From Grimontia marina (GTDB lineage: Bacteria; Pseudomonadota; Gammaproteobacteria; Enterobacterales; Vibrionaceae), in contig NZ_FIZY01000019.1 in the NCBI RefSeq assembly GCF_900060185.1, forward strand, positions 1 to 64,000: a stretch of 64,000 bases of DNA, given 5' to 3'. Below are positions 52,794 to 62,705 of the stretch, piece by piece. The notes under the pieces are model-generated. The model searched no databases. It was not told where the DNA came from and saw only the letters and a program-made list of their open reading frames with translations. Position 1 is the first letter of the stretch. The number at the start of each line of letters is the position of its first letter. Made by a program: the position numbers and the translations under genes.

Positions 52794-55409
52794 TTATTCC
52801 ACCTCGCTGACAAACTCGCCGTCTTCTGCGGTGAGGTAAACGCGCTTAACAGACTCTCTTGCTGCAAGCTTATTGAGCAAAGCCAGCGATACTGGCGGCA
52901 GCAATTGACCTTCGATGATCGCTTCAAGCATGCGGGCGCCATTTTCCGAGCGCGTAGCACGGCGTTGAATTTCGCCCACCAGCGCATCATCAATTTCGGT
53001 TTCCGCGTCATAACGCTGGGCAAACACTTTCACTAAGCGGCTTAGCTTGCCTTTGATAATGGCATTGAGCGTATCGCCGCTAAGTGGCAGATAAGGCACA
53101 ATTTCCATCCGCGCCAACAGTGCTGGTTTGAAAAAAGCGGCTAACTCTGGATACAGCATTTCTTCCAGCAGTTGCGGTTGTTCTGCGTAATCGACGATGG
53201 TCTGATAACCCAGATTCGAAGTGAGGAAAAACACCACATTCTGGCAATCAATCACACGGCCTTCGCCGTCTGCCAGCTCACCTTTATCAAACGCTTGATA
53301 GAAGAGGTTCAACACTTCCGGGTGCGCCTTTTCGACTTCATCAAGCAGCACGATAGAGTATGGCATTTTGCGGATAGCTTCGGTCAGGATGCCGCCTTCG
53401 CCATAGCCAACATAACCTGGAGGCGAACCAATCAAACGTGAAACGGTATGTTTCTCCTGATATTCAGACATATTAATGGTGGTCAGAAATTGCTTGCCGC
53501 CATAGAGAAGTTCGGCAAGTTGCACCACGGTTTCGGTTTTACCGACACCACTTGGCCCAGCCAGCAAAAAAGCCCCTTTCGGACGGCCCGGTCGACGCAA
53601 GTCAGCACGCGCTGTCAGCAAGTGACGGTGAATCACTTCCAGCGCGACATCCTGTCCTTTGATTTCATTACCCAGCAGTTCTGGAAGGTGGGTAATGCGG
53701 CTCAGCTCATCGGTGTTCATCTTATCAACGGGAACACCCGTCCAATCACCAATCACTTCGGCGATTTGCTGCGCATCCACATGTGGGTGAACCAAACGCT
53801 CAGTGTGTGGAATGGCGTCAAGCTCGGCATAAAATCCGCGCAATTCATTGCGAATGGTTTCGCGATCCTCATCGCTCAGTGGCTCTTCATCTTCCGACGG
53901 CACAGCAAGAATTTGCTGGCGCTTCTCAATCACATCAGCAACCAGATCTTTCTGTACACGCCATGCCTCACGCAAAGACGCTTGCTCTTCAAGGTCTTTT
54001 GCTTCGTCAGCTTCGAGTGATGCAAGCAACGCTTCGTCAACGTCATAGCCAAGCTCGGCCTGACGGTTCAACATATCAATTTGACGTTGACGCTGAATGG
54101 TGCGGGTTTCGAGCTCTGCCAGACGACGCGGTGGTGAACTCAGGTTAATCGCAATTCGCGCACAGGCAGTGTCGAGTACGTCGATAGCTTTGTCCGGCAA
54201 TTGACGGCCAGAGACGTAACGCTCGGAAAGCTCCGCCGCTGCCACCAGCGCGTCATCACTGATCAGCACTTGGTGAGATTTTTCGTAAACGCCATGCAGA
54301 CCGCGCATGATATCCACTGCTTGTTCGACATTTGGCTCGTCCAGCTTCACCAGTTGGAAGCGACGGCTCAATGCTGGGTCTTTTTCAAAGTACTTTTTGT
54401 ATTCTTTCCATGTGGTTGCCGCGACGGTGCGTAGCTCACCACGGGCCAGAGCTGGCTTCAACAGGTTCGCCGCATCACCACCACCTTCCTGTGCACCTGC
54501 ACCAATCATGGTGTGGGCTTCGTCGATGAAAAGAATGATAGGAACCGGAGAGGTTTTTACCTCATCAATGATGGCTTTCAGGCGTTTTTCGAATTCACCT
54601 TTTACAGAAGCACCCGCCTGCAGCAAACCCAAGTCCAGAGACATCAGATCAATGCCTTTCAGTGAGTCCGGCACATTGCCATCAACGATGCGCTGCGCGA
54701 GGCCCTCTACAACGGCACTTTTACCGACACCGGCATCACCAACGACAATCGGGTTGTTTTTGCGGCGACGACATAGAATGTCGATCATCAGATTAATTTC
54801 GTCATCACGGCAAAGCACAGGGTCAAGTTCACCTTGCTTGGCCATTGCTGAGAAGTTGGTACAGAATCTCGCCAGTGCGGTTTCAGCTTCAGCTGGTACC
54901 GCTTGTTTTCCTTTGGCCGAATCAGCCTTAACCGCTGTTTCAGCGGAGTCTTCTGTCAGTCGCGCGAAATGCTTCTTCATCGTTTCGCGATTGACGCTTT
55001 CAAGCTGACGGATAAGATTCAGCGGCAAGTAACGATCCGGGCGGATAAGTGCCGCGAGGAAAATAACACCCGAGCGGATTTCTGAATGACCCAGATCAGT
55101 CGAGCCCAGAAGCCACGCATCCTGAAGAAGCTCAACCAGCAACGGAGAAAAAGAAGGTGTGTTTTCAGGCACAATTTCACGGCTGAGCGCATCGCCAGTC
55201 AGTTGACGAATGTGCGTATGGTCTACTTCCGCGCTTTTCAGCAACACGCGTACATCGCACAACGGATTATCCAACAAAGTGAAAAGCAGATGCTCTACCG
55301 TCACTTCCGGATTTTGTCGCTCTATACTCAGCGCGCCCGCTTGCTCCAGCGCCAGTTTGGTCTGCTGGTTAAGTTTGCCAATTAACGTATGTAGTTCTAT
55401 TCGGATCAC
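52794..55409 (-). CDS. tssH: TssH (ClpV), T6SS sheath-disassembly AAA+ ATPase
   Basis: An 871-residue Clp/Hsp100 protein. It has an N-terminal ClpN domain (about 1-160: 'LNQQTKLALEQAGALSIERQN', the region that binds contracted VipA/VipB), first AAA+ with Walker A 'GDAGVGKSA' (about 220), a middle coiled-coil domain (about 390-520), and second AAA+ with 'GPSGVGKTE' (about 616). It recycles contracted sheath subunits. Start codon is GTG at 55409 with a weak AGGTG site; the gene follows tssL by 11 bases. Confidence 0.96.
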   Translation of the reverse strand: MIRIELHTLIGKLNQQTKLALEQAGALSIERQNPEVTVEHLLFTLLDNPLCDVRVLLKSAEVDHTHIRQLTGDALSREIVPENTPSFSPLLVELLQDAWLLGSTDLGHSEIRSGVIFLAALIRPDRYLPLNLIRQLESVNRETMKKHFARLTEDSAETAVKADSAKGKQAVPAEAETALARFCTNFSAMAKQGELDPVLCRDDEINLMIDILCRRRKNNPIVVGDAGVGKSAVVEGLAQRIVDGNVPDSLKGIDLMSLDLGLLQAGASVKGEFEKRLKAIIDEVKTSPVPIILFIDEAHTMIGAGAQEGGGDAANLLKPALARGELRTVAATTWKEYKKYFEKDPALSRRFQLVKLDEPNVEQAVDIMRGLHGVYEKSHQVLISDDALVAAAELSERYVSGRQLPDKAIDVLDTACARIAINLSSPPRRLAELETRTIQRQRQIDMLNRQAELGYDVDEALLASLEADEAKDLEEQASLREAWRVQKDLVADVIEKRQQILAVPSEDEEPLSDEDRETIRNELRGFYAELDAIPHTERLVHPHVDAQQIAEVIGDWTGVPVDKMNTDELSRITHLPELLGNEIKGQDVALEVIHRHLLTARADLRRPGRPKGAFLLAGPSGVGKTETVVQLAELLYGGKQFLTTINMSEYQEKHTVSRLIGSPPGYVGYGEGGILTEAIRKMPYSIVLLDEVEKAHPEVLNLFYQAFDKGELADGEGRVIDCQNVVFFLTSNLGYQTIVDYAEQPQLLEEMLYPELAAFFKPALLARMEIVPYLPLSGDTLNAIIKGKLSRLVKVFAQRYDAETEIDDALVGEIQRRATRSENGARMLEAIIEGQLLPPVSLALLNKLAARESVKRVYLTAEDGEFVSEVE

Positions 55410-55420
55410 GGGTTCACCTG

Positions 55421-56212
55421 TTACTGAAGAAGTTGATTAAGCTGTTCAAGCACGCTGGATGTTTTATTGCTGAGTGCGATGGAGTACCCCGTAAACACCA
55501 CCGCAAGCAAAGTGATAAAGCCTGCGAAGATCGTCCACACCGGTACCTGCTTACTCAGGCGGTATTTGGTAGAAACCACGTTATTCGCGGCACTTGTCAG
55601 CGAGACTTGTTCGTTGTCATCCAGTTGACGCAACAGTTGGTGAAGCTTTGTGATCACCTTTTCATATTCTTCGCGTCCTTTTTCCATCACCTTGTAACGC
55701 CCTTCAAACCCAAGCGTCAGGCAAAGAAAGATGAATTCCAGCAGCGACTTGTAGCGCTCTGGCTCGCTCTCCAGACGGGACAGGATGGTGAAGACTTTCT
55801 CACCGCCCCAGGTTTCGTTGTGAAAGCGCGTCAACAAAGAATGCTCTGCCCACACACTGTCTGCGCCCCAAGGCGTACTCATAATGGCTTCATCCACGAA
55901 AGAACAAAGCACGTAGCGATAAGCCAGAATCACTGCGTGGTCATAACCCTTTTCGGTAAGTTCCACCTCGATAGCTTTGACTTCTTCTACTGCCTGCTTG
56001 TAGATGGTTTCCACATTGTGGCACTCGGTGAGCTTTCTCACTCGAAGCGCCATTCCCAGCAGGGGGGTCGCCGCATCAATCAGTGGGTTGATATTGTCAC
56101 CGCGCAGCTTAAACCAGTAATCCTGATCCGCGTCGATATTGGTCGCTTCGTCAAACAAAAGGTGGTCGTAATGGCGCTCTTTATCCGGCGCATCGATATA
56201 CATTTCTGCCAT
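55421..56212 (-). CDS. tssL: TssL (VasF/DotU), T6SS inner-membrane protein
   Basis: A 263-residue protein. The cytoplasmic DotU domain is about 30-215 ('NPLIDAATPLLGMALRVRKL', 'ILAYRYVLCSFVDEAIMSTPWG', 'LTLGFEGRYKV'), followed by one C-terminal membrane helix (about 225-247) and a short tail without an OmpA domain. It contacts TssM and TssK. The start has a TAAGGAG site. It lies four bases after tssK. Confidence 0.95.
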   Translation of the reverse strand: MAEMYIDAPDKERHYDHLLFDEATNIDADQDYWFKLRGDNINPLIDAATPLLGMALRVRKLTECHNVETIYKQAVEEVKAIEVELTEKGYDHAVILAYRYVLCSFVDEAIMSTPWGADSVWAEHSLLTRFHNETWGGEKVFTILSRLESEPERYKSLLEFIFLCLTLGFEGRYKVMEKGREEYEKVITKLHQLLRQLDDNEQVSLTSAANNVVSTKYRLSKQVPVWTIFAGFITLLAVVFTGYSIALSNKTSSVLEQLNQLLQ

Positions 56213-56215
56213 GGC

Positions 56216-57550
56216 TTAGCTCCTTATTGCCCAGAATTGCAGGTCGAGATCCGGGAAGTTACCAGCGACGTGGAAGGCGAAACCGCTGGCATTGGCCAAC
56301 ATCGCCCAAGCAGCACTGGTTTTATCCAGTTGGTAATAGGTGTATCCCGCGTGGTACGGCAACTGACGCGGCGCAACCGGCAACGGAGAAACCGGGATGC
56401 CAGGCAATTGCAGTGAAATAAGTTCGCGAATTTTCTCCACGGAAGCCACTTTGGTTTGCTGTACGAACAGCTTGCGAAGCTCTTCCATTGGCATGCGAGC
56501 GCGTACTGCCAGAATGAAGTCGGCATCGCGAACCAGCGAAGGATCCTGAAGCGGTGCCACCATGAGACCGTATTTGCGTTGATGAAGTTGAATTGAGACT
56601 GCGCGCGGCTCCAGCACAATGCTGAGAGACTGGCGAAGTCTAGTCATAACTGGCTGGAATGATGAAACCGGCATGTCGTGTTGGTAACTGCCAAACTCTG
56701 GTGCCATACGGCTTTCATCGGTGAATGTTGCCAGTTCACCACACATGGAAGACAAAGCTTCATAGAGCCTTTCTGGATGTAAACTACGCAGTCGCGAAAG
56801 ATGTTGAAGCTGCGGTTGCATTCGATTCAGTGATTGGAGCAGCATAAAGTCGGAAACATCCGCCACACCGCCTTGGCTTGGAGCCCCTATGCGTTGGGAG
56901 ATATTTTTAGCACGCTCACGCATCAAACCTGCCATTTCACCAATAAAGCGATGCAGGACTGACACTGCGCCAACGTTCAGGTGACATGGTACAAAGCTGT
57001 CATCTAACAGCACACTGCCGTCAGGGCGCTTTTCAAAAATACGAGCAATCGCAATGGAGGCGTAAGCACTGCGGTCTTCTTTTTCCAACATCAAGCGCAG
57101 GCAAACCGGACTCACATCAATCGGTGCCATGTCGCCTTGGTAAGTGTGAATATCACGTACTTCCTGACTGACAGAAGTGTATCGGCCTGAGCCTGCTCCT
57201 TCCGGCCAAGTCACTTCGGTGATCGAATCACTGCGAAGCGGAATGGCAAGATAGACAATCTGATTCGCCAGTGAACTGTCAGCCACTTCCAGCGCTTCTG
57301 GTTGCATGTCTTCCTGAGGAATGCGAAAGACAGTTCCATCAGGCATCACGCCTGATGCACTATCGAGTGCAATACGGCCAAAGCTCAGATACTCCGCATT
57401 CAGCGTCATTTCAGTTAGGCCATAGAGATAGCGGCTGACAGAGCCTACACGCTCATCTAGCTGATATTCCAAATTGCGCTGTTGCTGTTGAAAATGCTGT
57501 GGCTTAACAAAAAGCCCTTCGTTCCAGACAACCCGGTTTCTCGCTGACAT
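56216..57550 (-). CDS. tssK: TssK (VasE), T6SS baseplate connector
   Basis: A 444-residue protein with the family start 'VVWNEGLFVKPQHFQQQQR', which binds the baseplate, then the shell domain and the C-terminal neck/head that meets TssL/TssM ('YTYYQLDKTSAAWAMLANASGFAFHVAGNFPDLDLQFWAIR' in outline). It follows tssJ by two bases, so the two are coupled. Confidence 0.96.
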   Translation of the reverse strand: MSARNRVVWNEGLFVKPQHFQQQQRNLEYQLDERVGSVSRYLYGLTEMTLNAEYLSFGRIALDSASGVMPDGTVFRIPQEDMQPEALEVADSSLANQIVYLAIPLRSDSITEVTWPEGAGSGRYTSVSQEVRDIHTYQGDMAPIDVSPVCLRLMLEKEDRSAYASIAIARIFEKRPDGSVLLDDSFVPCHLNVGAVSVLHRFIGEMAGLMRERAKNISQRIGAPSQGGVADVSDFMLLQSLNRMQPQLQHLSRLRSLHPERLYEALSSMCGELATFTDESRMAPEFGSYQHDMPVSSFQPVMTRLRQSLSIVLEPRAVSIQLHQRKYGLMVAPLQDPSLVRDADFILAVRARMPMEELRKLFVQQTKVASVEKIRELISLQLPGIPVSPLPVAPRQLPYHAGYTYYQLDKTSAAWAMLANASGFAFHVAGNFPDLDLQFWAIRS

Positions 57551-57552
57551 CT

Positions 57553-58026
57553 TTACTCCACTTTATCCAGAACCACTTCCGTACCATCGAAGTACATAAG
57601 CAGGTGGTAAACCCGACCGACCGGAAGAACCTTGACGACTTTTTTCCAATCACTGACATCTGGGTCAGAGAAGCGCGCCATCACGGAGATGTAGCGCGTG
57701 CTTTCATCAATTTCGAAATGGTCAATAAATTTGAATTGTCCGGGGATCAGTGAGAAATCCCGGTGGTCGATATAATTGCTTTTAAGCGCTGCTTCAGCAT
57801 CGCCTGCCAGTTGGTCAAAGCCGGACGCCAGAAACATGGAGTCGTCTTCCAGTTCAAAGACCTGCACTTCAATCGGTGTCGCGTCGCCACTGATGTTAGG
57901 GTTAACCTTTTGCGTAGCCACCAAACTGAACGTCACCGTTGTTGCTTGATCTTTTGGCAGCGCTTCATCACTGCTCGAACAACCAAAAAGCGTGAGCAAC
58001 AAAAAGCAACCTAGGAGACGTTTCAT
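57553..58026 (-). CDS. tssJ: TssJ (VasD), T6SS outer-membrane lipoprotein
   Basis: A 157-residue lipoprotein. A basic start and hydrophobic core end in 'LFGCSSS' (Cys at residue 16 is the lipidated residue). A transthyretin-like beta sandwich follows ('PIEVQVFELEDDSMFLASGFDQL', 'YISVMARFSDPDVSDWKKVV'), with the loop that contacts TssM. I chose the ATG at 58026 because of its TGGAGGTATAAGG site and exact signal peptide; the open frame upstream to 58110 lies within fha. Confidence 0.93.
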   Translation of the reverse strand: MKRLLGCFLLLTLFGCSSSDEALPKDQATTVTFSLVATQKVNPNISGDATPIEVQVFELEDDSMFLASGFDQLAGDAEAALKSNYIDHRDFSLIPGQFKFIDHFEIDESTRYISVMARFSDPDVSDWKKVVKVLPVGRVYHLLMYFDGTEVVLDKVE

Positions 58027-58030
58027 CGCC

Positions 58031-59482
58031 TTATACCTCCAGTTGTTTCTCACGAATCTTCCTGTCGTAAGCCTGATCAAAGATTTCCCAGAACAACTTT
58101 TCGAAGCCACGCTGACGGTCTGAGGTCAATTCCTTGTAGTAGCTTTTGTACATGTTCCATGCCCAGGCATCTGCGGACTCTGGTGACACTTCACCAGGAC
58201 GGCGATAGGCGCTGAATCGACGCATCAGCACTTCTGGCGAGAATGCGCGGAGAATTTGGCCTAGTGCTTCCACGGTGGCGCTTTGCACCGCTTCATTGTG
58301 GTGTTGGATGTTAGTCAGGCTTTCGCTAATCGCAGAAGGGGCAGACAAGTGGACCATACTGCGGTCACGATCGAACATGGTTTCAACTGTTTCTTCATAG
58401 GGCAGACCAAGACGAAGCGGGTTATCTTCAATCGGTTGAAGGTTCTTGTTCATCATGCCAAAACGGCTTTCTTCAACCTGCTGATGCAGCGCCAAAAGGC
58501 CACGGATGGCAGATTGCAGTGAAGCGCCCATCTCTTCTGACAGTGCCTGCATTTCAGCCATGTTGCTGCTATTACCCGCTTGAACACCAAGGCCACGGAA
58601 AATAGGGCCTGTTACCAAGTGATTGCCATCTTCCGCAGGTGCCTCACTCCCATATTCGCCCGATGCATAACCACTGAATCCGTTTTCGCCATAAGCGTTT
58701 TCTGACTTGTCAGCATTTGCGTAGTCGCGCCCAACTTCTTGTTCCAGGCGTTCAAGGGTTTTGTCATCCATCAGGGCATCCTCATAGGGTAAAGTCCGTT
58801 TCAGCGTGATCGCTGAACTCATTTCGTATTCGCTGTCTGCATGTACGGTTTTCTCCGCGCCGTGCCATTCGGTGTCTTTGGCGAGCAGATAGCTTTCCTT
58901 CAACTGCTCGGCAGACATTTCCTGGTGCTCGGTCAATGGATCGTCACCAGACGATGTTTGGGGAGTGGCTGCTTCTAACGCAGCTAAGGGATCATCAACG
59001 ACAGCATCATCAGGGTTGTCCACGTCAGTCTCATCACTCTCAGCACCAATCTGCGTTGCGTCTTTTTCTGTCAGGAAGACATTTTCCAAGCCATGTTGAT
59101 TGCCTGAACTGTCAGATCCTAAAGCGCTCAAGTGAATGCGAATTTGGTAAGGGCCAATCAGCACCATGTCGTTGTCTTTGAGGCGCGCTGACTTTCCTGC
59201 TCCAACAGGAATCGTTGCACCATTCATGTAGCTCGCGCCGCGAACATCAAGCAGACAAAGTTCGCCATCTATCTCGACAATTTCTGCGTGATGTGGGAAC
59301 ACCCGTCCTTCGCGATCAATCAGGTTCCACTCATCTGCACCACTCGAACCAATCGAGCCTCCCTCATTGGTAAACACATGAGTGGCGGACAAGCCAGCCT
59401 CTAAATGCTGGGTGTTGGTCACAGTAAGTGTTGCCTGCTGCAACTGAGATTCCTGTTCTATCTTCGGATAGTGTTGAGACAT
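58031..59482 (-). CDS. Fha (TagH/VasC), FHA-domain T6SS protein
   Basis: A 483-residue protein. The N-terminal FHA domain (about 15-110) is a phosphothreonine-binding fold, seen in 'GSSGADEWNLIDREGRVFPHHAEI', 'LCLLDVRGASYMNGA' and 'RLKDNDMVLIGPYQIRI'. A long acidic, disordered linker follows (about 125-280). The C-terminal T6SS-FHA domain (about 290-480) includes 'VETMFDRDRSMVHLSAP' and 'WNMYKSYYKELTSD'. It may respond to a Thr kinase, but no such kinase or phosphatase pair (PpkA/PppA) lies in this window. Confidence 0.92.
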   Translation of the reverse strand: MSQHYPKIEQESQLQQATLTVTNTQHLEAGLSATHVFTNEGGSIGSSGADEWNLIDREGRVFPHHAEIVEIDGELCLLDVRGASYMNGATIPVGAGKSARLKDNDMVLIGPYQIRIHLSALGSDSSGNQHGLENVFLTEKDATQIGAESDETDVDNPDDAVVDDPLAALEAATPQTSSGDDPLTEHQEMSAEQLKESYLLAKDTEWHGAEKTVHADSEYEMSSAITLKRTLPYEDALMDDKTLERLEQEVGRDYANADKSENAYGENGFSGYASGEYGSEAPAEDGNHLVTGPIFRGLGVQAGNSSNMAEMQALSEEMGASLQSAIRGLLALHQQVEESRFGMMNKNLQPIEDNPLRLGLPYEETVETMFDRDRSMVHLSAPSAISESLTNIQHHNEAVQSATVEALGQILRAFSPEVLMRRFSAYRRPGEVSPESADAWAWNMYKSYYKELTSDRQRGFEKLFWEIFDQAYDRKIREKQLEV

Positions 59483-59490
59483 ATTTCCCT

Positions 59491-60534
59491 CTACTGCCTA
59501 GCCTGAATGCGCACCATACGCGGCCTATCTAGCTCACCGGTGAAAGATGACCACCCGAGCGATACTGGATTCTGCGCTGAAAGGCGCATCGGTGGTGCCT
59601 GGTCAGGCTTCAAGCCAAGTTCCAAATCGAAAGCCATTTGCTCACGCAGCACGAACTCCACTAACGTAAGCAAAGGCATATACTCCTTGCCGGAAGGGAG
59701 AAAATCGAGAAAACGCGCTTGTGTAAGTCCGTTAATACAGATGACAAACTTGCCGCTTCGATCGCCGACTTTGTCACCGATTACCGTGTCCATACCCAAA
59801 GCCGCGTTGGCCATTCCCAGACTCATTTTCTGTTCCTCAGGAATTTTGACGTGGCGTAATTCCCACTGACGGATGGTGACGTCTTCCAAGTCAAAACAAT
59901 GCGAGATTATGCCTGAGACCACCTGGGGGGAACGGCTGCGCCCGGCCAATGTGCCAGCGTAAGACAACATCTTGCACCAGTTAATTGGGGTATCGCCGCG
60001 AAGGTCGCTGTCTGCCAGCCCTACCAGAGCGAAAAGCTGGGCAGAAAAGGCATCTGACGCATCTTCGCGGAAGCGGATGTAGTAGCGATATTTGCGCCAG
60101 ATTTGGTAAACCAGCGTGATAATTCTGTGATTAAAGAAGTCCAGAAACGGTTTCCTGAGGCCCGTTTCTTCGTTTTCCGTCAGGATTTCTTCGAGGAAAA
60201 AACCCGGCAGTGGTGACTGCGCGCCGCTCATCCCAAGGAATGTGGTTTCAAGGCGATATCGATTACCGTCTACTTCTTCCAGAGCGGTAACATCACTCGC
60301 GGCAAAACCAAGACCTGGATGGTTGCCAAATAGCAACTTGCTGGAGGTCGATTTTTCACTTTCCGGATCCAAGTCATTGAGGTGGTGCATAAGCTCCACC
60401 AATTGATAGAAGTTGTAGGCTCTGACATTTTTAGGCAGGCCCGATCCCTTGTTATCGCCCCCACCCTTTTCATGAAAGTCAGGGGCAACAGTTTCCTCTA
60501 TATCAGAGGTTGCTGTCCGTTCTGAATGCCCCAT
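59491..60534 (-). CDS. tssG: TssG (VasB), T6SS baseplate wedge protein
   Basis: A 347-residue protein. After a polar N-terminal tail come the family segments 'FYQLVELMHHL', 'FGNHPGLGFAASDV', 'TTFLGMSGAQSPLPGFFLEEI', 'FLDFFNHRIITLVYQIWRKYRY' and 'LGMANAALGMDTVIGDKVGD'. It forms the wedge with TssF. The ATG at 60534 has an AGGAAAGG site and overlaps the tssF 3' end by 37 bases. Confidence 0.95.
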   Translation of the reverse strand: MGHSERTATSDIEETVAPDFHEKGGGDNKGSGLPKNVRAYNFYQLVELMHHLNDLDPESEKSTSSKLLFGNHPGLGFAASDVTALEEVDGNRYRLETTFLGMSGAQSPLPGFFLEEILTENEETGLRKPFLDFFNHRIITLVYQIWRKYRYYIRFREDASDAFSAQLFALVGLADSDLRGDTPINWCKMLSYAGTLAGRSRSPQVVSGIISHCFDLEDVTIRQWELRHVKIPEEQKMSLGMANAALGMDTVIGDKVGDRSGKFVICINGLTQARFLDFLPSGKEYMPLLTLVEFVLREQMAFDLELGLKPDQAPPMRLSAQNPVSLGWSSFTGELDRPRMVRIQARQ

Positions 60535-62264
60535 GTATACCTTTCCTTATTATCAGCATTAATGACCACCAACTCGTGGAAGGAGTTGATGCTGGCGTAA
60601 AGTGAAAAAAATCGGCTTAACACAGTGCCGAAAATATATAGCTCGCCCTCAGAGCCAAACGCACTCTGAGTTAAGGTTATTTCTGAACGCAACCCACGCA
60701 CCGGCAAACCGCGAATAAGTTTTTCAATCGGCTTTGACTGAATATCAACAATACCGTCCAGACGCTGGCGCGACACACGCTCTGCCTGACGGTCAACCAA
60801 GGCGCGGAAGTCATACGCTCGCAAGACTGAAGTGAGGGCGTCCTTGGAAAGTAACGAGAGGTAGTTGAGCGACAGATTTGAAATCAGTGTCCAGAGCAGG
60901 GTTCCATCAAGCATCGGACGCATTGGCGCAGTCGGTTCAGTCAGGTTGCTGAACTTTGCATATGCAGGAGACGAATCCGTCGGGATACTAATATCACCTT
61001 TTCCTAGCTCCAGTGGCAGTTGACGGTTTGTACACGTCAGAGCCAGCGAAATCGCTTCACTGAAGTCCACGCATTCTGTTTCATCGCTTCGGACAAAAGA
61101 TATATGGTGGTCAAAGCCATCGGTATGAACACTGTCTTTGACCCGAACACGGTAGTAGAGCGCTTTTCTATCTCGCGCACGTTCGATTTCATGCTGAAAA
61201 CTTTCAAATGGCGTATAGGTACGAACCTGACCGCGAATGCGTCCAACATTGTTTTCCTGCCAGCCCTGTACTAAATCCACACTGAATATTTCGTAGTGCG
61301 AGGCATAGCGGCTGGAAGGGGTAATTTTGTATTCAGTACTTTTCCCATTGAGATCAATCGGATCAGCGTCATGAGAAAAGAGGTTGATGATTGGCGTGCA
61401 GTAAAGCTCAAAGCTCTCCTCTTTCACACGGACATCTGGTGGAAGCGTTTTAGAAAAGCTGAATCGTAGTGAGATTTTCCCCTGTGCTTCCTCAGGAACA
61501 AACTTGCCAATATCCGGCACATCGAAAAATAGATAGGCTTCAGGAAATGAGAGATATTCCTGCAAAATACGGTAGCCTTCATAGACATTTTTCGGGTACG
61601 GCAAAATGGCATCATCACTGTCAAAGCCGACAGCTCTGAAGCTGTTTTTAGGTAAGGTGACAACTTTATCGCCAGAAACCACTTCTACTTTATCGAGATA
61701 ATGGCTGAGCCAAAGATAAAGCATTTCCGCACTGTAGGTTTCCCCTCCGAGGAAAAAACGCAGTGAGTCCAAACCCAACTGTCCCGCCATTTGATCGCCG
61801 AGTATCGTCAACTCAACATCTACCAGTGACGCATCTCTGGTGTTGATGGTAGAGACCTTGTCACGACGTAATGGGTATATGTCGACTTTGCGGCAGGTTC
61901 TGAAATGACAGACAGTGCCAAACACGGGATTAGCATCAAGTTGTGTGCCTTTCTCAATTTGTTGGGCGTAAGTCAACGCTTTTTCGTCTGGGGAGAACTG
62001 CACAATGCTGATGCTAGGGACCGGACGAAGATAGTTCGGCCACAGCATATTGATAATCGAGTGTGTCAGCTCAGGAAATTCATCTTCAACTTTTTCACGT
62101 AATCTTCCCGTGAGAAACGCGAACCCCTCAAGCAAACGCTCGACATCTGGGTCGGTGTTTCTGCTGTTCAGAAAGCGGGCAAGCTGAGGGTAAACTTCTG
62201 TAAACTCCACGCCCTGCTCGCGCAAAAACGCCAGCTCATCCCTGAAAAATCGATTCCGTGACAC
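60498..62264 (-). CDS. tssF: TssF (VasA), T6SS baseplate wedge protein
   Basis: A 588-residue protein with the family start 'FFRDELAFLREQGVEFTEVYPQLARFL' (outline), then 'DPDVERLLEGFAFLTGRLREKVEDEFPELTHSIINMLWP' in pieces, 'NPVFGTVCHFRTCRKVDIYPL' and the long beta-rich C-terminal part. The start is GTG directly after the tssE stop (TAAGTG), so the two are coupled. Confidence 0.95.
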   Translation of the reverse strand: MSRNRFFRDELAFLREQGVEFTEVYPQLARFLNSRNTDPDVERLLEGFAFLTGRLREKVEDEFPELTHSIINMLWPNYLRPVPSISIVQFSPDEKALTYAQQIEKGTQLDANPVFGTVCHFRTCRKVDIYPLRRDKVSTINTRDASLVDVELTILGDQMAGQLGLDSLRFFLGGETYSAEMLYLWLSHYLDKVEVVSGDKVVTLPKNSFRAVGFDSDDAILPYPKNVYEGYRILQEYLSFPEAYLFFDVPDIGKFVPEEAQGKISLRFSFSKTLPPDVRVKEESFELYCTPIINLFSHDADPIDLNGKSTEYKITPSSRYASHYEIFSVDLVQGWQENNVGRIRGQVRTYTPFESFQHEIERARDRKALYYRVRVKDSVHTDGFDHHISFVRSDETECVDFSEAISLALTCTNRQLPLELGKGDISIPTDSSPAYAKFSNLTEPTAPMRPMLDGTLLWTLISNLSLNYLSLLSKDALTSVLRAYDFRALVDRQAERVSRQRLDGIVDIQSKPIEKLIRGLPVRGLRSEITLTQSAFGSEGELYIFGTVLSRFFSLYASINSFHELVVINADNKERYTWGIQNGQQPLI

Positions 62265-62702
62265 TTAGACTACTCTGTACTTACGGTTGCTATCCAACAG
62301 AAGGTCCATCTGCACATTCTTATGCAAGGCTCCTGCATTGATTGATGCAGTGATTTGAAACCTTAGGTTCAGCGGTGATCCGTTATCCGGTAGTACGTGG
62401 ATATCCATCTTCTTTATCCGTGGCTCATAGGTTTCAATGCATCGTCGAATGGCTCGGCGTATCTGCAAAGCCAGGTCATGGGAACTCAGGGACGCGTCGT
62501 TGAAATCAATCAGACCAAGTTCTGGCGCGCTCAGGGACTCGCCCATACGTGCGTTCAGAAGATTGGTGACATTTCTCTTTAACGACTGCAGAACCTCATC
62601 GGAATCTGGACCCTGAGTCACCGACCGCTTTGGTGAGTCAGCTTCTAACCGTTGAAAGAAGCTGACGCCATACGCGGAGTCCTCTGCGTCTGGTAAAGCC
62701 AT
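62265..62702 (-). CDS. tssE: TssE, T6SS gp25-like baseplate protein
   Basis: A 145-residue gp25-like protein. It shows 'FFQRLEADSPKRSV', then 'LLNARMGESLSAPELGLIDFND' (family pattern 'L-N-x-R-x-G-x-x-x-x-x-x-x-G-L-x-D') and a C-terminal alpha/beta domain. It joins the sheath to the wedge. It starts three bases after the tssC stop. Confidence 0.95.
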   Translation of the reverse strand: MALPDAEDSAYGVSFFQRLEADSPKRSVTQGPDSDEVLQSLKRNVTNLLNARMGESLSAPELGLIDFNDASLSSHDLALQIRRAIRRCIETYEPRIKKMDIHVLPDNGSPLNLRFQITASINAGALHKNVQMDLLLDSNRKYRVV

Positions 62703-62705
62703 GGA